A stretch of 64,000 nt of DNA from Chitinophagaceae bacterium (GTDB taxonomy: Bacteria; Bacteroidota; Bacteroidia; Chitinophagales; Chitinophagaceae), in NCBI GenBank assembly GCA_016719015.1, contig JADKAZ010000001.1, positions 868,001 through 932,000 on the forward strand, written 5' to 3'. Below, one piece after another: positions 42,055 to 50,657 of the stretch. Below the pieces are notes generated by a model. That model was given only the letters and a program-made list of their open reading frames with translations. It had not been told where the DNA came from and did not search any database. Position 1 is the stretch's first letter; each line of letters opens with the position of its first letter. A program made the translations under genes and the position numbers.

Positions 42055-42882
42055 ATGAAAACCATAATCGTTGCTACCGACTTTTCTCCAGTATCTACCA
42101 ATGCCATGAATTTTGCAACAGATATGGCTTTGGCTATGGACGCCAGTATACTTTTGTTTAATGCATACAATATTCCGGTTTCCTATTCAGATGTGCCCAT
42201 TGTACTTATCTCTGTAGAAGATTTAAAGAAAAGCAGCGAAGGTAAACTGGAGGAGTTAAAGAAAAGCATTGGCCATATTACATCCGGTAAACTTAAAATA
42301 GCTACCGAAGCAAGGATGGGAAATACCGTCGATGAGTTGGAAGAGTTATGCAATAAAATCCAGCCCTTTGCAGTGGTAATGGGTGCCCGGGGTGCCAGTG
42401 GAATTGAAGAAATAATTTTTGGTAGTACAACACTTACTGCCATCCGACATCTCACCTGGCCGGTGATTTGTATACCTCCGGGTAAGGAGTTTGGGAAAGG
42501 AATCAAAAAAATTGGTTTTGCCTGCGACTTCAAGCAGGTAGTTGAGACAACACCGGTTCAGTTCATTAAACAAGTAGTAAAGGAATTTAAAGCAGAACTG
42601 CATATCCTGAATGTGGACTATAAAAATAAAAATTTCAAACCTGAAACACCCGAACAATCATTCCTGTTGCATAGCCTGTTTGATGACCTAAAACCTCTAT
42701 ATCATTTCATTAATAGTGCGGATACAGAAGATGGTATCAATGAATTTGCAGAGACTAATAATCTTGATATGATTATTACGATACCAAAAAAGCATAAACT
42801 ATTAGCAGGCATTTTTAAACCAAGCAGCACCAAACAATTAGTTTTCCAGTCACATATTCCGGTGTTGTGTGTGCATGAATAA
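42055..42882 (+). CDS. Tandem-domain universal stress protein (UspA family)
   Basis: A 275-residue protein with two Usp folds. The first (MKTIIVATDFSPVSTNAMNF ... AVVMGARGASGIEEIIFGST) keeps the nucleotide-binding GxxG-type motif; the second (IKKIGFACDFKQVVETTPVQ onward) is more diverged and lacks it. I chose the ATG at 42055 because homologues begin with MKTIIVATDFS; an upstream start adds 22 residues before the promoter. Usp genes are typical members of low-oxygen regulons, in agreement with the promoter box. Confidence 0.9.
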   Translation: MKTIIVATDFSPVSTNAMNFATDMALAMDASILLFNAYNIPVSYSDVPIVLISVEDLKKSSEGKLEELKKSIGHITSGKLKIATEARMGNTVDELEELCNKIQPFAVVMGARGASGIEEIIFGSTTLTAIRHLTWPVICIPPGKEFGKGIKKIGFACDFKQVVETTPVQFIKQVVKEFKAELHILNVDYKNKNFKPETPEQSFLLHSLFDDLKPLYHFINSADTEDGINEFAETNNLDMIITIPKKHKLLAGIFKPSSTKQLVFQSHIPVLCVHE

Positions 42883-42904
42883 AATAATAAACGATAATAA
42901 ATTA

Positions 42905-43654
42905 TTACCTGCCAAGTACCTCTTTTTCAATTGCAATAGCCTGGGGAAAAAGAACGGACTGCTCCAGGAAAGAATGCTGCATAAGATCGTTATCCAGTTC
43001 TTTTAATTTGGCATTTACAACTTTGTGGCTGGTACATGCATTCTCCGGTGTGGTGTAATTGTTGGTCAGGTTACGAATGGATAAGACTATATCATCCACT
43101 GCCTCATGGCTTTTTAGCATCGTCTCCTCCACTGGTTTACGCAAAGTTCTCACCAATAATGCTGCATAGGGTTCTTTGTGCTTATGGGCATAAACAATCT
43201 GGCGGATGTAGGGAAATATTATTTCTTCTTCCCGTTGCATAGCATTTGGCATCTTTTTGTGCAGCAGACCATATTGCTTCTCCAGTTCAACCAGGTAAGG
43301 AAATTTTTTGGTATGCTCTTTCGCAAAATCACCCAGTAAGTCCTTTATTTGAGGCAATGATTTCTTTAAATACTGGTGATGAACATGCACAAGGTAGTTC
43401 ATCAAAAAATCAGGTTCCCATTCTGAAAAGTTGAGTGAAGTAGACACAGTGATAGTACGGGTAACCGCTTCTAGCTCTGCTTGCAATGTATCAGCATTCA
43501 CACCATTCATCTCACAGGCCATCTCCATGGGCCACTTTCCACCACAACAGTAACCTATACCATGGCGACGAAAAACTTCGGCGGTACGGTAATCCTTTGC
43601 CACTATGTCTGATACAAGGGATTTACGGTTAATCTGAAATGGTTGTAAAAACAT
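42905..43654 (-). CDS. RIC/ScdA/YtfE-type iron-sulfur cluster repair protein (first copy)
   Basis: A 249-residue protein with an N-terminal ScdA domain (SLVSDIVAKDYRTAEVFRRH and the GIGYCCGGKWPMEMACE double-Cys motif) and a C-terminal hemerythrin-like di-iron domain with His/Glu-containing helices (VHVHHQYLKKSLPQIKDLLG, MQREEEIIFPYIRQ, MLKSHEAVDDIVLSI, MQHSFLEQSVLFPQAI). RIC proteins repair iron-sulfur clusters after nitric oxide or oxidative damage. Promoter with a TGA-N6-TCA box at -29.5. Neighbour is the Rrf2 regulator gene. Confidence 0.93.
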   Translation of the reverse strand: MFLQPFQINRKSLVSDIVAKDYRTAEVFRRHGIGYCCGGKWPMEMACEMNGVNADTLQAELEAVTRTITVSTSLNFSEWEPDFLMNYLVHVHHQYLKKSLPQIKDLLGDFAKEHTKKFPYLVELEKQYGLLHKKMPNAMQREEEIIFPYIRQIVYAHKHKEPYAALLVRTLRKPVEETMLKSHEAVDDIVLSIRNLTNNYTTPENACTSHKVVNAKLKELDNDLMQHSFLEQSVLFPQAIAIEKEVLGR

Positions 43655-43673
43655 ATCTGCTTGCTCTAAAAAG

Positions 43674-43716
43674 CAAATAAAAAGATACCTGTAATGAAAA
43701 AGGATGATTTTAGTCA
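43674..43716 (-). promoter_or_regulatory. Promoter of the first RIC gene (one box)
   Basis: Minus-strand TGACTAAAATCA (43705-43716) is centred 29.5 bp before TTTATTTG (first base 43681), a one-mismatch -7 element; the ATG follows after 19 nt. An alternative -7, TATCTTTT at 43680-43687, would give 23.5 bp. Confidence 0.5.
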
Positions 43717-43731
43717 GGCTGCCTGTTAATA

Positions 43732-44172
43732 TCAGATAACAGAAATACTTTTTATGAAATCAGGTGTCTCTTGATTTAGCAAATCACCAATAGTTGTTTT
43801 TGAAAATTCCGCCAGCATACCATCTCTCAACTTCAACATTTGATAATGCAGCGGGCAGGGATTTTTGCTATTACACTTTCTCAGGCTCAATACACATGTA
43901 TTAAACTGTTCTACCCCATCAGTGATTTTAACAAGGTGAATCAGCTTTGCGGTTAACGTATTTTCATTTAAAAGAAATCCCCCATAGGGGCCTTTAATTG
44001 AGGACAAGATTCCTTCCTGCACCATTAACTTCATAATCTTGGCAAGGAAATGACGGGGAACCGACAATTTTTCCGCTATTTCACCCAGTTTTACTTTACG
44101 TCCTTCAGTATCCTTTAAAGCAACATACAAGATGCCCCGTAAAGCGTAACCAAATGATTTTGAGAGAAACAT
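43732..44172 (-). CDS. Rrf2-family regulator, NsrR/IscR-like
   Basis: A 146-residue winged-helix regulator: MFLSKSFGYALRGILYVALK, LGEIAEKLSVPRHFLAKIMK and the wing SIKGPYGGFLLNEN. The three cluster-ligand Cys have the NsrR/IscR arrangement, CVLSLRKCNSKNPCPLH, so it probably binds an iron-sulfur cluster sensitive to nitric oxide or oxygen. Divergent from the nos operon, with its own TATCTTTG promoter. I used the ATG at 44172, since the extra N-terminal ten residues of a longer reading overlap the promoter leader. Confidence 0.92.
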   Translation of the reverse strand: MFLSKSFGYALRGILYVALKDTEGRKVKLGEIAEKLSVPRHFLAKIMKLMVQEGILSSIKGPYGGFLLNENTLTAKLIHLVKITDGVEQFNTCVLSLRKCNSKNPCPLHYQMLKLRDGMLAEFSKTTIGDLLNQETPDFIKSISVI

Positions 44173-44190
44173 AATATTTTTTCTTAACGG

Positions 44191-44198
44191 CAAAGATA
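44191..44198 (-). promoter_or_regulatory. -7 element (TATCTTTG) of the Rrf2 gene
   Basis: Minus-strand TATCTTTG, 18 bp before the Rrf2 ATG. Its first base (44198) lies 28.5 bp from the centre of the distal nos box (44226.5), so the two divergent promoters can share the boxes. Confidence 0.6.
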
Positions 44199-44220
44199 CC
44201 ACTGCAGCAAGCGGACCGGG

Positions 44221-44285
44221 TGACTAATATCACAAAATACTATGATGAACATCAGAACAGGGTGAGGTGGCCAAAAATACATTTG
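44221..44285 (+). promoter_or_regulatory. nos operon promoter with two TGA-N6-TCA boxes
   Basis: TGACTAATATCA (44221-44232) and TGATGAACATCA (44243-44254) have centres 22 bp apart. The second is centred 29.5 bp before the perfect -7 element TACATTTG (44278-44285), which places it near -42 of the expected start. This is the class II activator position used by Fnr/Crp proteins. Confidence 0.7.
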
Positions 44286-44321
44286 TAGTCCAAAAAGGAT
44301 ATTGACATCTTTTTTGGACTA
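44286..44321 (+). promoter_or_regulatory. 36-bp palindrome over the nos transcription start
   Basis: TAGTCCAAAAAGGAT (44286-44300) and ATCTTTTTTGGACTA (44307-44321) form 15-base arms with one mismatch around a 6-base centre. It begins at the last -7 base and covers the predicted start, so a bound repressor would block transcription. The adjacent Rrf2 regulator is the natural candidate. Confidence 0.65.
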
Positions 44322-44365
44322 ACTTTAAGCTGATAACACTTTATTTCTTCATTAAAATCTACAAC

Positions 44366-44842
44366 ATGAAACTCTCCAATCTCATTATTTCAGGAGCAAT
44401 TATCACCAGTATTGGCTGGCTGGCATCTTGCGGAAGCGAAGGTGTAAAAAAAGATGAAAAGCCTATTGATGTTCAGGAATTAAGCAAAGATCAACCCGAA
44501 ACTCATGGAACAGAGGTTAAGGAAGGTGAAATAGCTTTTACAAATCCCCTGAATGCAGAATGGGTAACAGCTGGCAAAGGCATGTATGAACTCAAATGCC
44601 AGTCCTGCCACAGACTTACTGAAGAAAAACTGGTTGGCCCCGGATGGAAAGATGTAACTAAACGGAGAACACCAACCTGGATTACTAACATGATAACAAA
44701 TGTGGACATGATGCTTGAAACAGATGCCGAAGCACAAAAACTTCTTGAACTGTGTATGGTCCGCATGCCAAATCAGAATATAACCAAAGACGACTCCCGC
44801 AAGATTATTGAGTTTATGAGAAGTAATGATGGAGAAAAATAA
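44366..44842 (+). CDS. c-type cytochrome lipoprotein of the nos operon
   Basis: A 158-residue protein with a lipoprotein signal (SIGWLASCGSEG) and one haem site, CQSCH near residue 79, with a Met ligand probably in CMVRMPNQNI. Typical monohaem cytochrome of clade II nos clusters, likely delivering electrons to NosZ on the periplasmic side. First gene of the operon; nosZ starts 56 bp after it. Confidence 0.9.
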   Translation: MKLSNLIISGAIITSIGWLASCGSEGVKKDEKPIDVQELSKDQPETHGTEVKEGEIAFTNPLNAEWVTAGKGMYELKCQSCHRLTEEKLVGPGWKDVTKRRTPTWITNMITNVDMMLETDAEAQKLLELCMVRMPNQNITKDDSRKIIEFMRSNDGEK

Positions 44843-44898
44843 TAACAGAAACAAAAACCAACCCTCAAATGAACATTTTTAACTGCTAAATATTTTTT

Positions 44899-46908
44899 AT
44901 GAAACATAACAACCTTAAAGCATTCATTCCCTTACTGTTCTTGTCGGTTGGTTTATTCTCTATACAAGGATGTAAACCAAAAGGAACCCAATCAGCCGTC
45001 AGTGGTAACGCTGCGGCAAAAGTTTACGTTGCCCCCGGCAAGTATGATGAATTTTACAATTTTGTGTCGGGTGGCTTTAGCGGACAGATGTCAGTGTATG
45101 GTATACCATCAGGTCGTCTGCTACGTGTAATACCTGTTTTTTCTGTTGACCCTGAAAAAGGATATGGTTACAGCGAGGAAAGCAAGCCGATGCTGAATAC
45201 ATCCAATGGTTTTATACCCTGGGATGACCTGCACCATATAGCACTATCTGTTACCAACAGCGAACATGATGGCCGTTGGGTTTTTGCCAACGGTAACAAT
45301 ACACCACGTATTGCAAGAGTTGATTTAAAAACATTCCGCACTGCAGAAATAATTGAAATACCCAACAGTGCCGGTAATCACTCCTCTCCTTTTATAACAG
45401 AAAATTCTGAATACGTAGTGGCTGGCACCAGGTTTAGTGTACCAATTGGTGATAAGCAGGATGTACCTATCAATTCGTACAAAGAAAATTTTAAAGGCAC
45501 GGTTAGTTTTATCGGTGTAGATAAAACATCAGGTAAAATGAATATCGCTTTTCAAATTCTTACACCGGGTATCAACTTTGACCTTGCCCGTGCAGGTAAA
45601 GGAAAATCAGCTGGTTGGTTCTTCTTCAGTTGCTATAATTCTGAAAAAGCAAACACCCTGCTGGAAGTAAATGCTTCGCAAAAAGACAAAGACTTCATCA
45701 TGTGTGTGAATTGGAAAAAAGCCGAAGAGTATGCAAAAGCAGGCAAAGGAGTAAAAAAGGCAGTGAAATATGCTCATAATACCTACGATGAAAGCACACA
45801 TTCTGCCACGTCAACTATGGAGAATGAAGTGCTGGTACTGGACCCGAAAGATTGTCCGGATATGATTTACTTTATGCCATGCCCCAAATCACCACACGGT
45901 TGCGATACAGACCCAACCGGTGAATTCATTGTTGGTAGCGGCAAGCTGGCGGCTACTATCCCAGTATTCTCTTTTACAAAAATTCAGGCAGCTATTGCAG
46001 CTAAAGATTATGATGGCTCATTTGATGGTATCCCGGTTTTAAAATATGCATCCGTATTGCATGGCGAAGTACAAAAACCCGGCCTTGGCCCTTTGCATAC
46101 CGAGTTTGATGAGAAAGGCAATGCCTACACTTCTTTCTTTGTATCATCTGAAGTGGTAAAATGGAATGTGCAATCACTGAAAGTTCTCGACAGGATAGCC
46201 ACTTATTATTCAGTTGGTCACCTGAGTGTGCCCGGCGGACCTACAAAAAAACCGCATGGCAAGTACCTGATTGCTTATAATAAAATTACCAAAGACCGTT
46301 ATTTACCTACAGGGCCAGAACTGGCACAAAGTGCACAGCTCTATGATATCAGTGGTGAAAAAATGAAACTACTACTTGATTTTCCAACCATAGGTGAACC
46401 ACACTATGCAGAAGCAATTCCTGCGGAGCTTATTATGAAAAACAGCCAGAAAATTTATAAAATAGAAGATAATAAAAATCCTTATGCAGCCAAAGGAGAC
46501 AATTTTGCAAGAGTGGAACGCAAGGGAAATGAGATACATGTATATATGACCTCTATCCGTTCACACTTTACACCTGATAATATTGAAGGAGTAAAATTGG
46601 GCGAGACAGTTTACTTCCACGTTACTAACTTGGAGCAGGATTGGGATGTGCCGCACGGATTTGCTATTAAAGGAGCCAACAATGCCGAATTACTGATTAT
46701 GCCCGGGGAAACGCAAACCCTGAAGTGGATACCTGAAAAAGTGGGTGTGTTCCCAATGTACTGTACCGACTTCTGCTCTGCCCTGCACCAGGAAATGCAA
46801 GGTTACATAAGAGTAAGTCCTCCGGGAGCTAATGTGCCATTAACATTCAGTACAGGTAAGACTGCGCCTGCTGCAACAGAGAAAAAAGATACTGTAAAAA
46901 CAAAATAA
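44899..46908 (+). CDS. nosZ: Nitrous-oxide reductase, Sec-exported clade II type
   Basis: A 669-residue periplasmic enzyme that reduces nitrous oxide to dinitrogen. It has a Sec/lipoprotein-type signal (SVGLFSIQGC) instead of the twin-arginine signal of clade I, which supports clade II. The N-terminal beta-propeller contains the CuZ histidine motifs (DDLHHIALSVTNSEHDGR, SPHGCDTDPTGEF, KPHGKYL). The C-terminal cupredoxin CuA domain has the ligands His586, Cys622, Cys626, His630 and Met633 (CTDFCSALHQEM). Everything needed for activity seems intact. Operon: cytochrome c, nosZ, fasciclin, nosL, D, F, Y. Confidence 0.98.
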   Translation: MKHNNLKAFIPLLFLSVGLFSIQGCKPKGTQSAVSGNAAAKVYVAPGKYDEFYNFVSGGFSGQMSVYGIPSGRLLRVIPVFSVDPEKGYGYSEESKPMLNTSNGFIPWDDLHHIALSVTNSEHDGRWVFANGNNTPRIARVDLKTFRTAEIIEIPNSAGNHSSPFITENSEYVVAGTRFSVPIGDKQDVPINSYKENFKGTVSFIGVDKTSGKMNIAFQILTPGINFDLARAGKGKSAGWFFFSCYNSEKANTLLEVNASQKDKDFIMCVNWKKAEEYAKAGKGVKKAVKYAHNTYDESTHSATSTMENEVLVLDPKDCPDMIYFMPCPKSPHGCDTDPTGEFIVGSGKLAATIPVFSFTKIQAAIAAKDYDGSFDGIPVLKYASVLHGEVQKPGLGPLHTEFDEKGNAYTSFFVSSEVVKWNVQSLKVLDRIATYYSVGHLSVPGGPTKKPHGKYLIAYNKITKDRYLPTGPELAQSAQLYDISGEKMKLLLDFPTIGEPHYAEAIPAELIMKNSQKIYKIEDNKNPYAAKGDNFARVERKGNEIHVYMTSIRSHFTPDNIEGVKLGETVYFHVTNLEQDWDVPHGFAIKGANNAELLIMPGETQTLKWIPEKVGVFPMYCTDFCSALHQEMQGYIRVSPPGANVPLTFSTGKTAPAATEKKDTVKTK

Positions 46909-46932
46909 CCTTTCAAACTAAAAACTCAGGTT

Positions 46933-47497
46933 ATGAAAAAAATATTCAGCCTTCCGCTTATTCGCTCTGTCATTAATAATTGGCAGTTGCAATGGTGATA
47001 AAAAAACAACTGAAGAATCAGCTACATCAGATGCGGTTGTTACTGGCGGACAAGAAGCCGTAAAAGATGATGAATCTGCAAAAGACGTTGTAAAAGTGGC
47101 TGTTGGTTCAAAAGACCATACAACATTAGTGGCAGCATTAAAACAGGCAGACCTGGTAACATCCTTGTCAAATGCCGGACCATTTACTGTGTTCGCACCC
47201 GTGAATGCTGCTTTTGATAAACTGCCCGCCGGCACAGTTGAAGGATTGATGAAAGATGATAAAAAAGCTGACCTGCAAAATATTCTTCAATACCATGTTA
47301 CCACTTCTTCATTAAAAGCAGAATTTTTTACCGATGGTATGACATTGGGCATGGTAAATGGAGATAATATTACGTTCAGTGTAAAAGATGGCAAGGTGAT
47401 GATAAATGGGATAGCTACCATTATTGCCTCCATTCCTGCTTCGAATGGTATGATACATGTAATTGATGGTGTTTTATTGCCCCCAGCTAAAAAATAA
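46933..47497 (+). pseudogene. Fasciclin-domain lipoprotein in the nos operon, frameshifted after the start
   Basis: The ATG at 46933 is followed by seven A (46936-46942). Removing one A gives MKKYSAFRLFALSLIIGSCN, a lipoprotein signal, and continues into the FAS1 domain (VVKVAVGSKDHTTLVAALKQ, SNAGPFTVFAPVNAAFDKLP, LQYHVTTSSL, IPASNGMIHVIDGVLLPP), about 187 residues in all. As sequenced only a partial FAS1 remains from an internal start. Fasciclin domains mediate adhesion; a role in nos biogenesis is unknown, but related genes occur in some Bacteroidota nos clusters. Confidence 0.8.
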
Positions 47498-47531
47498 GTT
47501 TTTTGATGTAGAGGTTTTCTAATGTACACTG

Positions 47532-47557
47532 CTTCCGGGGCCGTGCGGCCCCGGAAG
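47532..47557 (+). terminator. Strong hairpin between the fasciclin gene and nosL
   Basis: CTTCCGGGGCC pairs perfectly with GGCCCCGGAAG around GTGC. It lacks a T tract (TTCTTAAAAG follows), so it may attenuate or protect the transcript end rather than fully terminate. Confidence 0.55.
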
Positions 47558-47567
47558 TTCTTAAAAG

Positions 47568-48563
47568 ATGAGTATGAAACAGAAACTAAGCGTTACTTCA
47601 CGGATTTTAGTGGCTTTTGCATCCGGCGCCCTGATCGCAGTTTTCTTTTTACCCGCATGGCGTATTGATTTGTTTGCACCGCAATATCCGGAAGGATTAA
47701 CGATGAATATCTGGATCAATGGCCTGAGTGGTGATGTAGACATCATTAATGGACTGAATCACTATATCGGAATGAAACATATCACGGTGGATATGTTTCC
47801 GGAATTCAAATTCCTTCCTTATGTAGTTGGTTTCTATATGCTACTCGGCCTTATTGTTGCTATTACAGGAAAAAGAAAATTCTTATTGATCTATCTTGGG
47901 CTCACCGTTCTGGGTGGTGCATTAGCCATGTATGATTTTTACCAATGGGGGTATAACTATGGACATAATCTTGATCCTACTGCACCGATACATATTCCCG
48001 ATTTCTCCTACCAGCCACCTTTACTGGGGCATAAAAGGTTATTGAACTTCGATGCTTATTCATTTCCGGATGTAGGTGGCTGGGTAGTTATAGCTGCTTC
48101 AGCATTAGCTTTCGGTGTTTGGTTCGCCGAGTGGTTACATTATCATAGAATCGCTAAAAAATCGAAAGCTACAATCCCGTCAATGGCTGTACCGGTATTG
48201 CTCTTATCATTTGTTATGGCCGCCTGTTCTGCAAAGACAGAGCCTTTCAAGTATGGAAAAGACAACTGCTATTTCTGCAAAATGGGTATCGTTGATCCTA
48301 AATTTGGTGGTGAGGTAGTAACGAAGAAAAGCAAAGTGTACAAGTTTGATGACCTTGTCTGCATGGTTCGTTTTTTACAATCCGGCACCTTGAACGAAGA
48401 AGAAATTGCAAAAAAAGTAATTATCAATTACGAAAATAAAGATGAATTTCTGGATGTCAGCAAAACTGTATTTTGGACAAGTCCCGAACTTAGAAGCCCG
48501 ATGGGAAGTAACACGGCAGCTTTCTCCTCGCAGGCAAGCAGCCGACAAAGCAAAAGCAGGTAA
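47568..48563 (+). CDS. nosL: NosL copper-delivery protein fused to a membrane domain (C-terminus shifted)
   Basis: The first about 205 residues form four hydrophobic helices with periplasmic loops (FASGALIAVFFLPAWRIDLF, VGFYMLLGLIVAITG, GWVVIAASALAFGVWFAEWL). A lipobox-like VMAAC precedes the NosL domain (DNCYFCKMGIVDPKFGGEVV, VYKFDDLVCMVRFL, FWTSPELRSPMGSNTAAFSS). NosL binds Cu(I) for NosZ metallation. After about 48540 the frame changes: the +1 frame continues ADKAKAGKEGQIFTWDELYK and ends TGA at 48610-48612, overlapping the nosD ATG (ATGA). A one-base insertion or four-base duplication near GGCAAGCAGCC explains this, so the true end is likely 48612. Confidence 0.85.
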   Translation: MSMKQKLSVTSRILVAFASGALIAVFFLPAWRIDLFAPQYPEGLTMNIWINGLSGDVDIINGLNHYIGMKHITVDMFPEFKFLPYVVGFYMLLGLIVAITGKRKFLLIYLGLTVLGGALAMYDFYQWGYNYGHNLDPTAPIHIPDFSYQPPLLGHKRLLNFDAYSFPDVGGWVVIAASALAFGVWFAEWLHYHRIAKKSKATIPSMAVPVLLLSFVMAACSAKTEPFKYGKDNCYFCKMGIVDPKFGGEVVTKKSKVYKFDDLVCMVRFLQSGTLNEEEIAKKVIINYENKDEFLDVSKTVFWTSPELRSPMGSNTAAFSSQASSRQSKSR

Positions 48564-48608
48564 AGAAGGACAAATTTTCACCTGGGATGAATTGTACAAA
48601 AAAATTAA

Positions 48609-49808
48609 ATGAGGCATTTTATAATCATACTCCTTCTTAGTATTTCTCTTCCTCTTTTTTCGAGAACAATAATTGTTGGAAATAATCAGCCTGTCCGCTC
48701 TTTGAAAATAGCGATTGCCATAGCTAAAAACTTTGACACTATTCTTTTGCACGCCGGCACTTATAAAGAGGGTGCTATAACACTGACAAAATCACTTACA
48801 ATAATCGGGCAGAATAATCCGGTACTCGATGGTGAAAAAAAATATGAGATACTGCTCATCAGCGGGAAAAATATCACTATCAAAGGAATACAATTTCGTA
48901 ACTCCGGTTACTCCGCCATGGATGACTATGCTTCCATCAAATTAGTAGATGCCTCTCATGTAACCATTGAAAACAACGAGATATTTAATTCCTATTTCGC
49001 TATTCATATTTCAAACACTTCGTTTGTCACCGTTAGGAATAATAGAATAACCGGCTCCCCAAAATCGGAACAATTAACCGGCAATGCCATACACTTATGG
49101 AAATCGAATTATGCAGTGATAGAAAACAATCATGTACAGGGGCACCGTGATGGTATTTATTTTGAATTTGTAACTTTTTCAAGTATCCGTAATAACCTGA
49201 GTGAAAAGAATATCCGGTATGGGCTTCACTTCATGTTCTCCAATGATGACACCTACTTCAACAATACTTTCCGCAATAACGGGGCCGGAGTAGCGGTGAT
49301 GTATTCCAAAAAAGTAAAAATGGAAAACAACCATTTTGAACAAAACTGGGGGCCTTCTGCCTATGGAATTTTACTAAAAGATATATCAGATAGCTATATT
49401 CTTCATAATACATTTTTTAAAAATACTGTGGGCATTCACCTGGAAGGAACGAGTCGTATTATTATTGAAAGAAATATTTTTACCGGCAATGGATGGGCTC
49501 TTAAAGTACAGGCCAGTTGTGAGAACAATGATTTTCACCATAATAATTTCACAGGTAATAGTTTCGATATTGGCACTAATGGCTCTATCTCACTAAATAC
49601 TTTTTATAAAAATTACTGGGATAAATATGAGGGTTATGACATCAATAAAGATGGCATTGGCGACATCCCTTATCATCCAGTCAGTATGTATTCCATGATT
49701 GTAGAGCAAAATCCCTATTCCCTGATGCTCTTCAGAAGTTTTACCGTACAATTACTGGATAAGGCCGAAAAAGCAATACCAAGTCTGACACCGGAAAATC
49801 TTAGTTGA
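48609..49808 (+). CDS. nosD: Nitrous oxide reductase maturation protein NosD
   Basis: A 399-residue periplasmic right-handed beta-helix protein with signal peptide (MRHFIIILLLSISLPLFS). The repeated units are obvious: ITIKGIQFRNSGYSAMDDYA, VTIENNEIFNSYFAIHISNT, NNTFRNNGAGVAVMYSKKVK, and the carbohydrate-binding/CASH-type signature. NosD works with the NosFY transporter to supply sulfur for the CuZ centre. Its ATG overlaps the true nosL stop by 4 bp. Confidence 0.96.
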   Translation: MRHFIIILLLSISLPLFSRTIIVGNNQPVRSLKIAIAIAKNFDTILLHAGTYKEGAITLTKSLTIIGQNNPVLDGEKKYEILLISGKNITIKGIQFRNSGYSAMDDYASIKLVDASHVTIENNEIFNSYFAIHISNTSFVTVRNNRITGSPKSEQLTGNAIHLWKSNYAVIENNHVQGHRDGIYFEFVTFSSIRNNLSEKNIRYGLHFMFSNDDTYFNNTFRNNGAGVAVMYSKKVKMENNHFEQNWGPSAYGILLKDISDSYILHNTFFKNTVGIHLEGTSRIIIERNIFTGNGWALKVQASCENNDFHHNNFTGNSFDIGTNGSISLNTFYKNYWDKYEGYDINKDGIGDIPYHPVSMYSMIVEQNPYSLMLFRSFTVQLLDKAEKAIPSLTPENLS

Positions 49809-49838
49809 CAAATCACCTCTGATGAAATCAATTAAACT

Positions 49839-50606
49839 ATGATTAGAATTGAACATATAAATAAACGATTTCGCAAACTACAGGTACTCGACAATGTCTC
49901 GGCCTCTTTTACTAAAGGGCAGGTTGTTTCGCTTATCGGGCCTAATGGTTCGGGCAAGACCACACTCATTAAATCTATCCTCGGCATGGTTAAACCCGAT
50001 AGCGGAAAAATCTATGTGGATGAACAACTGGTCAACAGCGATCACACTTACCGGGAAAAAATTGGCTATATGCCACAAATTGGCCGCTATCCGGATAACA
50101 TGAAAATTGGACAGCTTTTTAAAATGCTGCAAAACATACGTAACACACCAGTAGAAAAGCTCGACAAAACATTAATAGAAAAATTTGAGCTGGAAAAAAT
50201 ATTTGAAAAACCCATGCGTACGTTGAGTGGTGGCACACGGCAAAAAGTAAGTGCCGCCCTTGCATTTTTATTCAATCCCGCTATTTTAATTCTTGATGAA
50301 CCTACCGCCGGGCTCGACCCGCTGTCTTCTGAAATTCTTAAAGAAAAAATTCTTGTTGAAAAGAAAAAGAATAAGCTCATTCTAATCACTTCGCATATAC
50401 TTGCCGATCTTGATGAACTAACCACCCATATCATGTATATGCAGGAAGGCAAAATGCAATTCTTCAAGGACATGGAAGCCTTGCAGGAAGAAACGGGTGA
50501 ATTAAGATTGGGAAAAGCTATTGCCAGAATAATGAAAGGCGAACAATTTAACAACGAATGGATCGATAAAATGCTGGAGATAAAAAATGATGAAAAAATC
50601 TATTAA
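49839..50606 (+). CDS. nosF: ABC transporter ATPase NosF
   Basis: A 255-residue ABC ATPase with Walker A (LIGPNGSGKTTLIKSIL), signature (LSGGTRQKVSAALAF), Walker B (LILDEPTAGLDP) and H-loop (LITSHILADLDE). Together with NosY and NosD it matures the NosZ CuZ site. It follows nosD by 30 bp. Confidence 0.96.
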   Translation: MIRIEHINKRFRKLQVLDNVSASFTKGQVVSLIGPNGSGKTTLIKSILGMVKPDSGKIYVDEQLVNSDHTYREKIGYMPQIGRYPDNMKIGQLFKMLQNIRNTPVEKLDKTLIEKFELEKIFEKPMRTLSGGTRQKVSAALAFLFNPAILILDEPTAGLDPLSSEILKEKILVEKKKNKLILITSHILADLDELTTHIMYMQEGKMQFFKDMEALQEETGELRLGKAIARIMKGEQFNNEWIDKMLEIKNDEKIY

Positions 50607-50617
50607 CGATAAAATCT

Positions 50618-50656
50618 TCCCTCTCCACTTCGTGGAGAAAGGATGGAGGGTGAGGT
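50618..50656. repeat. Short palindromic element in the nosF-nosY gap
   Basis: CTCTCCACTTCGTGGAGA hairpin followed by AAAGGATGGAGGGTGAGG, directly before the nosY start. It is a GC-rich intergenic repeat analogous to, but different from, the CCCCTAAAGGGG elements of the nuo operon. Confidence 0.45.
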
Positions 50657-50657
50657 C

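Noticed and set aside
47096..47497. Fasciclin domain as a separate gene with an internal start
   Set aside because: The upstream frame continues to a perfect lipoprotein signal that is one base out of frame with an ATG, so it is the rest of one frameshifted gene.
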